Source: Thermoplasmata archaeon
GTDB taxonomy: Archaea; Thermoplasmatota; Thermoplasmata; Thermoplasmatales; Thermoplasmataceae
DNA length: 61,268 bases
Assembly (NCBI GenBank): GCA_021806295.1
Contig: JAJZXS010000012.1
Coordinates: forward strand, 1-61,268
Direction: 5' to 3'
The notes beneath the pieces are model-generated. The model was given only the letters and a program-made list of their open reading frames with translations, was not told where the DNA came from and ran no database searches. Below, in pieces: positions 15,517-25,727 of this stretch; position 1 is the stretch's first letter; every line of letters starts with the position of its first letter. The translations under genes were made by a program, and so were the position numbers.

Positions 15517-18185
15517 ATTATAGCATCTACTAAAATCTCCTTTATTAACTTTTCACTTATTCCACTATCCGATATTGCACTAAATAGTTTTTTATTTCTG
15601 GTCTTTTCCTGGATGTGTATTCCGTGATCCAGGATGGACGATGAGATCTTATTAACAACCGGTTCAATTCCTATTCCTGTTATTTCATTTCCATGGTTTA
15701 TTACAATGCATTGAACGTTCTTCCTGAAAATTCCCTGTATCAGGAGATTAAGCTCATCCCTGTCCAGATCGGTGATGTACAGCCTTATATTTCCCTGCAT
15801 GACAGGATTATTGATAATGCCCTCCACCTTTTCCTTTCTGTACCTGTCTATCAATTTGATATTCTCAAGGTTTTCATGAAAAATTTCCATTGAGTGGGTG
15901 TAAACATCCCTTAAATCTACCTTCATGTACTCCTGCTCTTTTACTACTGTATCGTGGAGGATCTGCACATACCTCAATGCAGCAGGTCCGGCAGCAAATA
16001 TGATTCTCTGTATTCCCTCCTGTATGGTCTCGGTTTTTATTATTTTAATGAATCCTATTTCGCCTGTGTTTTTCAGATGTGTACCGCCACAGCCCTCTGA
16101 ATCTATGCCATCAATTGTTACAACCCGTATTTTGGATGAGACCGGTACGCCACCTTCGAAGAGCCTGAAACCATATTTCTCTATAGCAGGGTTCCAGCTT
16201 ACGTTGGCAACAGTTATTTTCCTGTTCTGTTCAATGGCCTCGAGGCACATATCTTCTATATTTCTAATATCCTCCAGTGTAATTTTTCTGTAATGGGTCA
16301 CATCGATTCTCGATTCATCAATATCTTTTTTGACACCACTCTGCCAAATATGTTCCCCAAAATATTTTCTCATTATTCCCAGGAGCAGGTGAGTTGCAGA
16401 GTGATGTATCATCAACTGTCTTCTCCGGGCATAGTCAATCACGCCCTTTATCCTTGAATTTACTGGTATATTCCCATCCAGAAAATGCACTATAGAATTA
16501 CCGTATTTCTGAACATCGGTGACATTTACTCTTTTGCCATTTGCAATAAAATAGCCCAGATCACACGGCTGGCCGCCTCCTTCCGGGTAAAATGCAGTCT
16601 GGTTCGGGATTATTCTTTTATCCTCTGAATACAGTGCAATAGCTGTAAACTCAGAAATTTCAGTATTGTCATAATAAAGTGGCCGGGTATTCACAGGGGG
16701 GTACTGTTCATGCCTTTTCTTCTTCACATTTTTCTTTTCATGCCCCGCAATAACTATTTCCTGAAAATTATCAGGCAGTTCCATGTCATTCCCAGTTATT
16801 TTTCTGTAGGTATCCTTTATGAGTTCCTCGTTTATTCCTTCTGATTCATACAGGGTGATTGCATCTTCCAGCGCTAATTTCCCTGATTTTATGTATTTTC
16901 TGACCTTTGTTTCTGCACTTCTTGTTATCTCCCCATATTTTTCTTTCTCTATGGATAAGATATCGGATATGAACTCTCTATCATAATTTTTAATTATTTT
17001 TGAAAATACATTGTACTGAAAATCCATGAGTTCCATGAAATCCTTTTTGAACCCTGTGTCCTCTATAAATTTCATGGATCTCCTTATGAGTGTCCTTGCC
17101 AGATAGCCAACCTTCACATTGGATGGTATGACATAATCGGAAAACATCAGTAGCAGAGTTTTTGTGTGGTCTGCAAGGGAGTACAGGGCCCTGATCTTTT
17201 TCAGCCTTTGGAGAAAATCTCCTCCCATTTGCAGATTATTCTCTTCCATATAGGGCCTTAACTGTTTCAGAAGAACAGATTCCCTGTAAGGATCGATTTC
17301 GGCAGATAGCTCTGATATCTTTTGAATTATCTTATCATCGATGCCACCAACAGAAGAATTCACCATTATGTAATTAATGGTTTCCGGGAAAATTGATTCG
17401 TATACTGTGGGGGTTCCGGCAGATAGCCACACCAGCCTTTCAAGGCCGTAACCGGTATCAACGATCCTCAACGGCATGGGTGAATATTTGGTTCTCTCTA
17501 TGTCGATATCACCTTCTGGATCTTCTTTCAGATCCATGAATACAAGTGTGGCAACCTCAAGACCCCTGACGAAGACCTCAACTGCATTGCCTGCATTCCC
17601 GCCACCGAACCATGGTTTTTCCTTGTATGTTATTATTCTCCCATCGATGCCAAGCCGGTCGGTCAAGAATCTGTATGAATATTCAACCGTTTCGTTTTTC
17701 CAGTAAACGTATTTATCCTCATAATTGAATGCATCATGGCATAGCATCTCGAATGATGTGAGATGTCTACCTGTTTTGCCCACAAGATCCAGGTCAAGCA
17801 TTCTTATACTGGGCTGTGACATTGCGATGGGGTTGCCAGGAGGTGGTACCATGCCCGATGTAACCTGGGGCTGAAAATCGTAAATTGAGGCGTTCACAAG
17901 CAGGACATCTTCCCGCCATCTTGGAACAACCGGGTAAAAATCCAGAATTTTATGCTTCATGCTGCTGTCCCTGAAGAAGTTGAGGAATTCATCACGCATC
18001 TCGTCCAGTGTGTACCTGCGTTTTACAGGCGAATTCCATATAAATGAGTAACTTTCACATGCAGGATCACCGCATGTAGTTTTACCGGGGTCTGAGGTCC
18101 AGAAGTATGATGAACATACTGAACATTGCTTCCTTATGAATTTATTATCCCTGAAAAAATCCAGATCAAATTCTCCTTCTGCCAT
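15513..18185 (-). CDS. alaS: Alanyl-tRNA synthetase (archaeal type)
   Basis: The 890-residue enzyme is complete. The N-terminal archaeal extension carries a zinc-knuckle-like set C21, C24, C38, C43. The class II catalytic core includes MSQPSIRMLDLDLVGKTGRH and the GGGNAGNAVEVF region. The editing domain has HHSATH and CGGTH. A C-terminal oligomerisation domain ends VDAII. It charges tRNA-Ala and clears Ser/Gly misacylation. The downstream M50-like gene starts within its last codons, so the pair is likely cotranscribed. The start codon is preceded by an AT-rich gap shared with the dCMP deaminase gene. Confidence 0.96.
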   Translation of the reverse strand: MAEGEFDLDFFRDNKFIRKQCSVCSSYFWTSDPGKTTCGDPACESYSFIWNSPVKRRYTLDEMRDEFLNFFRDSSMKHKILDFYPVVPRWREDVLLVNASIYDFQPQVTSGMVPPPGNPIAMSQPSIRMLDLDLVGKTGRHLTSFEMLCHDAFNYEDKYVYWKNETVEYSYRFLTDRLGIDGRIITYKEKPWFGGGNAGNAVEVFVRGLEVATLVFMDLKEDPEGDIDIERTKYSPMPLRIVDTGYGLERLVWLSAGTPTVYESIFPETINYIMVNSSVGGIDDKIIQKISELSAEIDPYRESVLLKQLRPYMEENNLQMGGDFLQRLKKIRALYSLADHTKTLLLMFSDYVIPSNVKVGYLARTLIRRSMKFIEDTGFKKDFMELMDFQYNVFSKIIKNYDREFISDILSIEKEKYGEITRSAETKVRKYIKSGKLALEDAITLYESEGINEELIKDTYRKITGNDMELPDNFQEIVIAGHEKKNVKKKRHEQYPPVNTRPLYYDNTEISEFTAIALYSEDKRIIPNQTAFYPEGGGQPCDLGYFIANGKRVNVTDVQKYGNSIVHFLDGNIPVNSRIKGVIDYARRRQLMIHHSATHLLLGIMRKYFGEHIWQSGVKKDIDESRIDVTHYRKITLEDIRNIEDMCLEAIEQNRKITVANVSWNPAIEKYGFRLFEGGVPVSSKIRVVTIDGIDSEGCGGTHLKNTGEIGFIKIIKTETIQEGIQRIIFAAGPAALRYVQILHDTVVKEQEYMKVDLRDVYTHSMEIFHENLENIKLIDRYRKEKVEGIINNPVMQGNIRLYITDLDRDELNLLIQGIFRKNVQCIVINHGNEITGIGIEPVVNKISSSILDHGIHIQEKTRNKKLFSAISDSGISEKLIKEILVDAII

Positions 18186-18297
18186 TTTACATATAATGCA
18201 TCTCCATAAATAAATATAATTGTCATGTTGATTATTTATATTAACTGTATTTCATAATGATAAACAATATTTATATCCTTATTATCTATTTAATAAT

Positions 18298-18816
18298 ATG
18301 GAGGAAGAATTAAAGAGACCCTCATGGGATGAATATTTCATGCGGATGGCATATCTTGCCGCTTCACGTTCCAACTGTACAAGGAGAAAGGTGGGGGCTG
18401 TTATTGTCAGGGATAATAATGTGCTGGCAACTGGATACAACGGCCCCCCGGCACATACTGTTAATTGTGATATAGTGGGCTGCATAAGGGACGAGCTGAA
18501 TGTTCCATCAGGAGAAAGGCATGAGCTCTGCAGGGGCCTGCACGCTGAACAGAACGCAATAATACAGGCGGCAGTCAATGGATCGTCAATCAAAGGTTCA
18601 AAGATATACGTTACAACCCACCCCTGCGTCGTATGCTCCAAAATGATTATGAATTCACATATTGATGAAATTATATTTGCAGAAGGTTATCCAGATGACC
18701 TTGCAGAATTAATGCTTCTAGAAAGCGATATAAAGATCAGAAAATTCAATCTTTCGGATAGGGAGGTAGAATCCATGATCGGTGTCCGGTATATACACAA
18801 AACCGGAGAAGATTGA
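18298..18816 (+). CDS. dCMP deaminase
   Basis: This zinc-dependent deoxycytidylate deaminase has H82-A-E84 (LHAEQN) and PC110-VVC113 as metal ligands and catalytic acid. It also has the family features RRKVGAVIVRDN, ATGYNGPP and the extra CDIVGC segment near residue 57. At 172 residues it matches ComEB-type dCMP deaminases, which supply dUMP for thymidylate synthesis. A TATA-like run (about 18268-18280) is near 25 bp before the ATG. It is divergent from alaS. Confidence 0.93.
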   Translation: MEEELKRPSWDEYFMRMAYLAASRSNCTRRKVGAVIVRDNNVLATGYNGPPAHTVNCDIVGCIRDELNVPSGERHELCRGLHAEQNAIIQAAVNGSSIKGSKIYVTTHPCVVCSKMIMNSHIDEIIFAEGYPDDLAELMLLESDIKIRKFNLSDREVESMIGVRYIHKTGED

Positions 18817-18865
18817 TTTTTATTATTTTTATATATCTAATTATATATTTCTTTTACATATAATA

Positions 18866-18917
18866 AATATTTAAATATAAGTTAGTGATATACAGTTGAC
18901 AACCAAAGGTTGTTAAC
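18866..18917 (+). promoter_or_regulatory. Hsp20 promoter with a 10-bp inverted repeat operator
   Basis: A TATA-like box (AATATTTAAATATA, about 18866-18880) is followed by GTTGACAACC (18895-18904), a 3-base spacer AAA and GGTTGTTAAC (18908-18917). The arms match at nine of ten positions. The dyad covers the expected transcription start near 18900, the position used by repressors that block polymerase. The ArsR-type gene just downstream is the obvious candidate binder, by inference. Confidence 0.6.
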
Positions 18918-18930
18918 TAAGGTGATAATA

Positions 18931-19470
18931 ATGAATGGAAGAAGAGATGATGACTGGGATGATATATTTAACGACATGTACGATGAGTTTGGACTGGATA
19001 TGAGAAAAATTAACAAGGAAATTGCCAGGTTCTGGGAATCCATAATGAAGGACGACTCGAACAGCAAAATAATGGGTCCGTATGTGTACGGGTTCAGCTA
19101 TAAGGTCGGGCCTGATGGGAAACCGGTATTTCAGGAATTCGGAAATGTTCCAAGAAATTCCATTGGACAGAGAAACGAAAGCCAGGAAGGCTACAGGGAA
19201 CCATTAACAGATCTCAACGAGGACAAAGAAAATGTGTACATAACCTATGAACTGCCTGGAGTGGACAAAAAAGACATAGACCTCATTGTAAATGAGAACA
19301 ACATAGAACTGAAAGTTGATAAAGGGTCCAGGAAATACTATAAAAATATAGAATTCAACACAGGCGTGGATATTGACAGTGTAATAGCAAAATTCACCAA
19401 TGGCGTCCTTGATATAACTATTAAGAAGCTAAACAGCAAAAACGGCGGAAGGGCAGTTAGAATAGACTAA
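18931..19470 (+). CDS. hsp20: Small heat-shock protein, Hsp20/alpha-crystallin family
   Basis: This protein of about 179 residues has a long acidic N-terminal arm (RDDDWDDIFNDMYDEFG) and a C-terminal alpha-crystallin domain (about 85-179) with VYITYELPGVDKKDIDLIV and the closing strand GVLDITIKKL. These ATP-independent chaperones hold unfolding proteins. The ATG at 18931 is chosen because GGTGAT lies just upstream; an earlier TTG in frame has no such support and lies inside the operator dyad. The classical IxI C-terminal motif is not evident (tail ends GGRAVRID). It is followed by a probable regulator gene 30 bases downstream. Confidence 0.92.
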   Translation: MNGRRDDDWDDIFNDMYDEFGLDMRKINKEIARFWESIMKDDSNSKIMGPYVYGFSYKVGPDGKPVFQEFGNVPRNSIGQRNESQEGYREPLTDLNEDKENVYITYELPGVDKKDIDLIVNENNIELKVDKGSRKYYKNIEFNTGVDIDSVIAKFTNGVLDITIKKLNSKNGGRAVRID

Positions 19471-19500
19471 ATATATATTTTTATTTTTTCGGGTGTTTTT

Positions 19501-20082
19501 ATGGATGACGAACTATGGAATATTTTAATGGCACTGGAAAACGGTACCAGAAGGGAGATGCTGAAAACACTCGCCAATTATGATTCATATGCCCTTGAAC
19601 TGAGTAAGATGATTGGAGTTTCCCAGCAGGCGATAAATAAACAACTTGATATTCTGGAGAAACTGGGGTTTATAAGCACCAGTGGAAGCATACCATCTAC
19701 CATAGGCCCGCCCAGGAAAGTGTACAGGTCCATGGGCTTCTCAACCATTACCATAGATTATTCCAGAAATTTCATGGAAATTAAAAAGAGGGAGATAAGC
19801 TATCCTGATCACGATACTGAAGGCAATACACTCAGCCTTATAGACAGGCTTAAATCAGTAAATGATGAAATAGAAAGCCTTGACAGAAAAAGGAGTGAAG
19901 CTGTGGGAAGGAAGGATTTAATAATTGAAAAACTGCGGGAGCGGGCATCAGAATACGATGGGTTTTACAGAAAGGTGATTTATGAATACCTTGAAAAACT
20001 CGATTTCTCGGAAGTTGCTGAAGAAACCGGGCTGCCGGAGGACATGGTAGAGAGAATCATAGGGAAATTTATTTCATCTTAA
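19501..20082 (+). CDS. ArsR-family winged-helix regulator, probable heat-shock repressor
   Basis: This 193-residue protein begins with a winged helix (residues 1-75): LENGTRREMLKTLANYDSYA, then ELSKMIGVSQQAINKQLDIL, then a wing. A coiled-coil-like helical region from about 110 to 150 (DEIESLDRKRSEAVGRKD) could dimerise it, and a small C-terminal helical bundle ends ERIIGKFISS. It lies 30 bases after hsp20 on the same strand, so the two are probably cotranscribed. That arrangement recalls archaeal heat-shock repressors such as Phr. Binding to the dyad before hsp20 is inference. Confidence 0.82.
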   Translation: MDDELWNILMALENGTRREMLKTLANYDSYALELSKMIGVSQQAINKQLDILEKLGFISTSGSIPSTIGPPRKVYRSMGFSTITIDYSRNFMEIKKREISYPDHDTEGNTLSLIDRLKSVNDEIESLDRKRSEAVGRKDLIIEKLRERASEYDGFYRKVIYEYLEKLDFSEVAEETGLPEDMVERIIGKFISS

Positions 20083-20173
20083 CTTACATTTTGTCTGTAC
20101 CTGGTTATCTGGTATATGTTATATCCAAATTTCAAAGTTAAATGTTTTATATCAATAATATATATTGTGAGAT

Positions 20174-20590
20174 ATGAAAGTATCCTTTAAATTTGATAAA
20201 GATGTGGGTTTTATATCGGATGATGGAAAATATGATGTAAAAATAAAGAATTCTATTGTTGGAAATGATCAGTACCACTCACCCACAGAGCTTTTAATGC
20301 TGGCTATGGGCGCGTGCAGCAGCGATGATGTGCTGAATATCCTTAAAAAAATGAGAAAGGATGTAAAAAATTATAGGTGTGAGGTTACAGCAGAGAAAAG
20401 GGATACTGATCCAAAAATGCTAAAATTTGGAGAGATACATTATATCTTCGATGGGGAAGTGGACCCAGATTCTGTAAAAAAAGCAATAAACCTTTCACTG
20501 GAAAAATACTGTTCTGTATCGCTTACAGTAAAGAATGCAGGAATACCGGTATCCTACTATTATACCATCAACGGAAAGGACTACCGTTAA
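20174..20590 (+). CDS. OsmC family protein
   Basis: The 138-residue protein has the OsmC/Ohr fold pattern: SPTELLMLAMGACSSDDVLNIL in the central helix with its reactive cysteine, then a second strand-helix unit ending SLEKYCSVSLTVKNAG with the second cysteine. OsmC/Ohr proteins are thiol peroxidases, or remain uncharacterised in the YhfA-like branch, which is the closest-looking branch here (DPDSVKKAINLSLEKYC). It converges with the threonine-synthase-like gene with a four-base overlap. A TATA-like run is just before 20174. Confidence 0.88.
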   Translation: MKVSFKFDKDVGFISDDGKYDVKIKNSIVGNDQYHSPTELLMLAMGACSSDDVLNILKKMRKDVKNYRCEVTAEKRDTDPKMLKFGEIHYIFDGEVDPDSVKKAINLSLEKYCSVSLTVKNAGIPVSYYYTINGKDYR

Positions 20591-21603
20591 TTTTTCAATC
20601 CATTCCCGGTTAACACCAGCATGGATTTTCCACTGTAGTGCCCCTTTCTGTATGCAGCATATACCGTGGCGGAACTGTATTCTGTGTAAAAACCTTTCAG
20701 GGCTAGATCTTTTCTTGCCTCCATGATTTCACTCTCTGACACAGAAACACAGCTGTTTTCATTATTCATTATCCTCATCATTAGCTTCATGAGTACCGGG
20801 CGCTTCGCCACAAGAGCGTCTGCAATTGAGGAGAGGCTGTTATCGGGATTATACTGCAAACCGTTTGCCAGAGAGCATAGTGGGGAAATATTTTCAGGCT
20901 GCACCCCTATAATTTTTGGGATTTTTGCAATTTCCCCTGACATGTAAAGGTGGGACAGGCCACTATAAAGCCCCGATAGCAGGGTTCCTGCAGAGACAGG
21001 TACAAATATGTTGTCTGGCATCTTCTGCGATTGGAGGAATATTTCATATGCCAGTGTTCTTATCCCATCACGGAATTCCGGATTAAGTATGTGTGATGCG
21101 TAAAAACCCGGGGATTTTTCTGCAGCTTCCTGAACCGCATCTCTGGTACCATCAATCTTTATAATGCTGGCACCATAACTGCTTATCTGCCTGATTTTGT
21201 TTTCATTTGCACTTTTGGGCACATATATGTTTACCCTGTAACCTGCCCGGGCCCCGTATGCTGCTACAGAGGCGCCGGCGTTTCCCGATGAATCCTCATT
21301 GATTGCGGTAACATGAAATTCCTTTTCATTGGTTTTTATATATGATATGAGATTTCTTGTACCCCGATCTTTATAGGAATATGTTGGGAAAAAATAATCC
21401 AGTTTAAGATCTAAATTGCTGTTCAGATCCACCACAGGGGTAAAAACTTCCCCCAGTGTTACTTTCTCTTTAATATAGTCAAAATTCAGATCCAGATTGT
21501 CAGAGAACTTTTTTTCTGGTATTATTTCAAAGGGTTCATTGCAGACAGTGCACCTTAATTCATGTTTTATTCTTGGATGCCCGTTCAGACATATTGATTT
21601 CAT
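20587..21603 (-). CDS. Threonine synthase-like PLP enzyme
   Basis: This fold-type II PLP enzyme has its Schiff-base lysine at K78 (YSYKDRGTRN), the phosphate-binding loop SSGNAGASVAAYGARAG, and a serine/threonine-type C-terminal glycine loop (LTGNGLKN). An N-terminal zinc-finger-like CxxC (C18-C21) with C5 nearby matches archaeal threonine synthases. At 338 residues it is slightly short for ThrC, so threonine synthase is likely but a related beta-replacing enzyme cannot be excluded. No other threonine pathway genes are adjacent. Confidence 0.8.
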   Translation of the reverse strand: MKSICLNGHPRIKHELRCTVCNEPFEIIPEKKFSDNLDLNFDYIKEKVTLGEVFTPVVDLNSNLDLKLDYFFPTYSYKDRGTRNLISYIKTNEKEFHVTAINEDSSGNAGASVAAYGARAGYRVNIYVPKSANENKIRQISSYGASIIKIDGTRDAVQEAAEKSPGFYASHILNPEFRDGIRTLAYEIFLQSQKMPDNIFVPVSAGTLLSGLYSGLSHLYMSGEIAKIPKIIGVQPENISPLCSLANGLQYNPDNSLSSIADALVAKRPVLMKLMMRIMNNENSCVSVSESEIMEARKDLALKGFYTEYSSATVYAAYRKGHYSGKSMLVLTGNGLKN

Positions 21604-21651
21604 AAAAAATGTAATACGTTAAAAAATAAAATACTATGCAAAAAATATGGT

Positions 21652-23850
21652 TTATAGAGAGGAATAATACGTCTCGTCGTATGGTTCAGGCTTGAGTCCT
21701 TTCCTCTCCCTTATCTTGGCTACAATTCCAGCCTGCAGCTCATAGGGCACACGCTGGTATCCTGAGTTTTCTGAGCTCCATATGGCCTTTCCACCTGTGG
21801 CGCTTCTTATTGCTGAGGCAAATCCGATCATACCGGATACAGGAGCGTTTGCTATGACTGTAATCTCATCACCGGTCTGCTGCATATCCTCCACAACTCC
21901 ACGCCTCTGCTGAAGTTCACTTGTAACAGGGCCCATTAATTCCTGTGGTACGCTGATGTAAACCTTCTGCATGGGCTCCATAAGAACCCTCCCGGCCTGG
22001 CACATTGCACCGTATATTGAATTTCTGCCAGCTGGTATTACCTGTGCCGGACCCCTGTGTATGCTATCCTCATGAAGTTTGGCATCCATAAGGCTTACCT
22101 TTAGTCCATATACCTTTTCATTTGCCAGTGGTCCCTTATCAAGGGATTCATTGAATGATTCTATTAAGAGCTCCATGGTTTCGTCAAGGTACTGTATTCC
22201 CTTTGTCATATCTAGCATTATATTGGCTCCGTGTACAGATACCAGGCTCCTTGCTTCATTATGGTCAAGACCTGCCTCTTCAAGTATTGCTGCAACTGCT
22301 TTCTTATCCTTTATTTTGGATCCATCGGGTACCTTACCATCAAGTATTGCCTGGACAACACCCTCCGGCAGTGGCTCCACCTTAAAGTAGAATCTGTTAT
22401 GTTTATTGGGGGATTTTCCCTCAAATGGGCCCCCTACCTTATCAACGGTTTCCCGGTATACAACAAGCGGTGCAGATGTAACAACGTCAACGTGATAATC
22501 GTTTTTTATCCTGTACATTGTTATTTCCAGATGCAATTCTCCCATTCCAGATATAAGATGCTCTCCGGTTTCCTGATTTATATCAACCTGTATGGACGGA
22601 TCTGCCTTGGATACTGATCTTAAAACGTCAATAAGCTTGGGAAGATCAGCGGTATGCTTTGCTTCAATGGCAAGTGTAACCACTGGATCCGAATAATGGG
22701 ACATTGGTTCAAAATCCTCCATTTCCTGAATGGATGATACTGTTGAACCTGCTATTGCACCCTTGAGCCCAACAACAGCGGCTATATTCCCTGCTGCTAT
22801 TTCATCTATGGATATCCTGTCAGGACCTACCATCATGGATAATAACTGAACCTTAGATTTTCCTGCCCCTGTAACATAGAGCTCACTGCCCTTTCTTATT
22901 ATTCCAGAGAAAACCCTGCCAACGGCTATTTCTCCTGCGTGCGGGTCTATGAGAATCTTGGTGATCATCATGCTCACAGGACCATTATCGTCGCACAATT
23001 CCATGGCCTTCCCTATCTCGCTGTTAAGATCTCCATGCCATATCTGTGGTATTCTGTATTTCTGTGCAACTGCTGGATTTGGAAGGTTCTTAATTACCAT
23101 ATCAAGAACTACTTTATGTAATGGGGCCCTTTTGGCCAGTTCCTTCTGTTTGCCAGCTGCAACCAGATCAGCTATATCTTTAAAAGTGACTTTAAACAGC
23201 CCCATGGCCGGAACTGAAAGTGCCCAGTTATGGTATGCAGAACCGAAGGCAACGGTTCCATTTTTTACATTAACAAGCCAGTCATTTGCGAATTCCTTTG
23301 GAGCGTATTTTGTTATTAGCTTATTTACATCGGTAATAACTTTTATGAAACGCTTCTGCATTTCATCGCCGTTCAGCTTCAGTTCATTGATCAGCCTGTC
23401 TACCTTGTTAATGAAAAGTACAGGCTTAACCCTCTCCCTCAGTGCCTGCCTTACAACAGTTTCTGTCTGTGGCATTACGCCCTCAACTGAATCAACTACA
23501 ATGACAGTTCCATCAACGGCTCTCATAGCCCTTGTGACATCTCCGCCAAAATCAACATGCCCTGGAGTATCTATAAGGTTGATGAGGTACTCTTTTCCAT
23601 CAACTTCATGAACCATGGAAGCATTTGCAGCGTTTATTGTTATTCCCCTTGCCTGCTCCTGTTCATCGTAGTCCAGCAGTAACTGTTTTCCGGCAAGCTC
23701 CTCGCTCATCATCCCAGCACCGGCAATAAGATTATCACTAAGTGTGGTTTTTCCGTGGTCAATATGAGCTGCTATATCAATATTCCTTATTAACTCTGGA
23801 TGTTCAACTAATTTCATTGCTTTTGCAACATTCTCTTCTTTTCGCCCCAT
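21652..23850 (-). CDS. fusA: Translation elongation factor 2
   Basis: This is the archaeal EF-2 translocase GTPase, about 732 residues. G-motifs AHIDHGKTTLSDNL, DTPGHVDF and NKVDR are all present. Domain IV has HEDSIHRGPAQVIPAGR, in which the histidine of IHRG is the diphthamide site; dph2 lies at 8115-9119. The start MGRKEENVAK at 23850 is preferred over an in-frame ATG three codons earlier by comparison with the family. It follows rpsJ and tuf on the same strand with an 84-bp gap, so it may belong to that operon or have its own promoter. Confidence 0.96.
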   Translation of the reverse strand: MGRKEENVAKAMKLVEHPELIRNIDIAAHIDHGKTTLSDNLIAGAGMMSEELAGKQLLLDYDEQEQARGITINAANASMVHEVDGKEYLINLIDTPGHVDFGGDVTRAMRAVDGTVIVVDSVEGVMPQTETVVRQALRERVKPVLFINKVDRLINELKLNGDEMQKRFIKVITDVNKLITKYAPKEFANDWLVNVKNGTVAFGSAYHNWALSVPAMGLFKVTFKDIADLVAAGKQKELAKRAPLHKVVLDMVIKNLPNPAVAQKYRIPQIWHGDLNSEIGKAMELCDDNGPVSMMITKILIDPHAGEIAVGRVFSGIIRKGSELYVTGAGKSKVQLLSMMVGPDRISIDEIAAGNIAAVVGLKGAIAGSTVSSIQEMEDFEPMSHYSDPVVTLAIEAKHTADLPKLIDVLRSVSKADPSIQVDINQETGEHLISGMGELHLEITMYRIKNDYHVDVVTSAPLVVYRETVDKVGGPFEGKSPNKHNRFYFKVEPLPEGVVQAILDGKVPDGSKIKDKKAVAAILEEAGLDHNEARSLVSVHGANIMLDMTKGIQYLDETMELLIESFNESLDKGPLANEKVYGLKVSLMDAKLHEDSIHRGPAQVIPAGRNSIYGAMCQAGRVLMEPMQKVYISVPQELMGPVTSELQQRRGVVEDMQQTGDEITVIANAPVSGMIGFASAIRSATGGKAIWSSENSGYQRVPYELQAGIVAKIRERKGLKPEPYDETYYSSL

Positions 23851-23934
23851 TAATAACACCGTTTAAATTCTATAATCCTGTATGAAAAATCATTATTTAA
23901 TTATTGTTAAAATTTATTTAAAAGCTAAAATAAT

Positions 23935-24246
23935 TTAACTTTTGATCTGTATTTCGATTCTAACCCCATCAGGTATGGATATCCTCATTAACTGCCTCAA
24001 TGTTCTTTCATCAGCATCCACATCCATCAGGCGTTTATGCACTCTCATTTCCCAGCGGTCCCATGTTGGAGAACCTTCTCCATCAGGACTCTTCCTCACA
24101 GGGACTTTAAGTTTTTTTGTAGGCAGTGGAACAGGTCCATGTATTTCTACTCCTGTTCTTTTTGCTATTGATTTGATTTCATCGCAAACAACGTCAACTA
24201 TTTTGTTTTCTGTGCCACTCAGTGAAATCCTTGCTTTGTATGCCAT
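23935..24246 (-). CDS. rpsJ: 30S ribosomal protein S10
   Basis: The 103-residue protein is full length for archaeal S10. It has [10 protein letters not shown] at the start, the central [18 protein letters not shown] loop, [19 protein letters not shown], and a C-terminal RIEIQIKS strand. It lies six bases after the tuf stop codon on the same strand, the classic archaeal tuf-rpsJ pairing, so the two are surely cotranscribed. Confidence 0.96.
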   Translation of the reverse strand: MAYKARISLSGTENKIVDVVCDEIKSIAKRTGVEIHGPVPLPTKKLKVPVRKSPDGEGSPTWDRWEMRVHKRLMDVDADERTLRQLMRISIPDGVRIEIQIKS

Positions 24247-24252
24247 ATATCA

Positions 24253-25533
24253 TCACGCTACAGTTGACTTTTCAAGGTCTATGCACTGACCGGCTGCAAC
24301 GGTCATGCCCATATCCCTGATTGCGAACCTTCCCAGCTGTGGGAATTCAGATACTTTCTCTATTACAAGAGGCTTGTCTGGTATAACCTTTACCACAGCT
24401 ATGTCCCCTGCCTTGATGAAATCTGGTTTGTCCTTCAAAGTGGTTCCATCCTTGGGATTTATGGTTCTTATGATTTCATCAAATCTGCATGCTATCTGTG
24501 CTGTATGAACATGGAATACTGGTTTGTATCCCGCAGCGATAACACTGGGATGCTGGAGAACTACTATCTGCGCTGTAAATGATTTTACAACTGTAGGTGG
24601 TGCGGATGCTGGCCCACAGACATCTCCCCTCTTCAGGTCGTTCTTTGCTATTCCCCTTACGTTGAATCCTATGTTATCTCCTGGTTCTGCCTTCGGCATT
24701 GTTGTGTGGTGCTCCTCTATTGATTTAACCTCACCGGATTTGTTAGCAGGCATGAAAGTTACCTTGTCATTTATTTTTATGACTCCAGTTTCAACTCTTC
24801 CTACAGGAACTGTTCCTATTCCGGTAATGGAGTACACATCTTCAACCGGTATTCTAAGTGCTTTGTCTGTGGGTTTCGGAGGAACTTTGAGGTTGTTCAG
24901 TGCTTCCATAATTGTTGGGCCCTTCCACCATGAAAGGTTTGCACTTGCCTTCATTATGTTATCTCCCTTGTAACCACTCATTGGTATGATCGGGACATCC
25001 TTGTAACCTATAGGTGCGAGAAGTTTTGTGACCTGCTCCTTTACCTCATTGAATCTCTTTTCGCTGTACGGTGGCTGTGTTGAATCCATCTTGTTTATTG
25101 CAACAATCAACTGTGGTACACCAAGTGTCCTTGCAAGGAAAGCATGCTCCCTTGTCTGTGCCATAACTCCTTCTCCCTCTCTGGATGAAACTACAAGAAC
25201 TGCGGCATCTGCCTGGCTGGTTCCTGTTATCATATTTTTAACGAAGTCCCTGTGACCTGGAGCATCAATGATTGTAAAGTAGTACTTGTCAGTCTCGAAT
25301 TTCCTGTGTGTAAGATCGATTGTAACTCCTCTTTCCCTCTCTTCCTTGAACCGGTCCATAACCCAGGCAAACTCGAATGTTGCCTTGCCCTTCTCCTCAG
25401 ATTCCTTCTTGTACTCATCAATTATATGCTGCGGGATTTCTCCGTGCTCAAACAATAGTCTGCCTACGAAGGTAGATTTTCCATGATCGACATGCCCTAT
25501 TATAACTAAATTCAGATGTGGTAATTCTGCCAT
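24253..25533 (-). CDS. tuf: Translation elongation factor 1-alpha
   Basis: The 426-residue GTPase delivers aminoacyl-tRNA to the ribosome. It has the G1 motif [31 protein letters not shown] and the three-domain EF-1A layout ending [12 protein letters not shown]. Its length is normal. A 'CTTTAACC' type ribosome-binding sequence in the complement (AAAGGTGA-like) precedes the ATG. It heads an operon with rpsJ and probably fusA. The promoter region is the AT-rich gap to 25727, shared with the divergent rpoL gene. Confidence 0.97.
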   Translation of the reverse strand: MAELPHLNLVIIGHVDHGKSTFVGRLLFEHGEIPQHIIDEYKKESEEKGKATFEFAWVMDRFKEERERGVTIDLTHRKFETDKYYFTIIDAPGHRDFVKNMITGTSQADAAVLVVSSREGEGVMAQTREHAFLARTLGVPQLIVAINKMDSTQPPYSEKRFNEVKEQVTKLLAPIGYKDVPIIPMSGYKGDNIMKASANLSWWKGPTIMEALNNLKVPPKPTDKALRIPVEDVYSITGIGTVPVGRVETGVIKINDKVTFMPANKSGEVKSIEEHHTTMPKAEPGDNIGFNVRGIAKNDLKRGDVCGPASAPPTVVKSFTAQIVVLQHPSVIAAGYKPVFHVHTAQIACRFDEIIRTINPKDGTTLKDKPDFIKAGDIAVVKVIPDKPLVIEKVSEFPQLGRFAIRDMGMTVAAGQCIDLEKSTVA

Positions 25534-25727
25534 TTTCTTTCACCTTTAACCAGGATTAAATATCCTTTCTTTACCATATAATACTTTAATATTTAAATAT
25601 CTTTCTTTATGGATTACATACATAAAGATACAGCAACGTGATATAGCGTAACATTGACAGAGGTCTTAACCTTCACATAAAGGCACATTGATAATAATAA
25701 ATATATACTAATTTAAAATAGGGCTGT

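Noticed and set aside
22079-23611. Open frames opposite the EF-2 gene, up to 220 codons
   Set aside because: The codon bias of fusA leaves the other strand open; no start signals or motifs support them.
24305-25486. Long open frames opposite the EF-1alpha gene
   Set aside because: They are antisense shadows of a highly conserved gene and show no family features.
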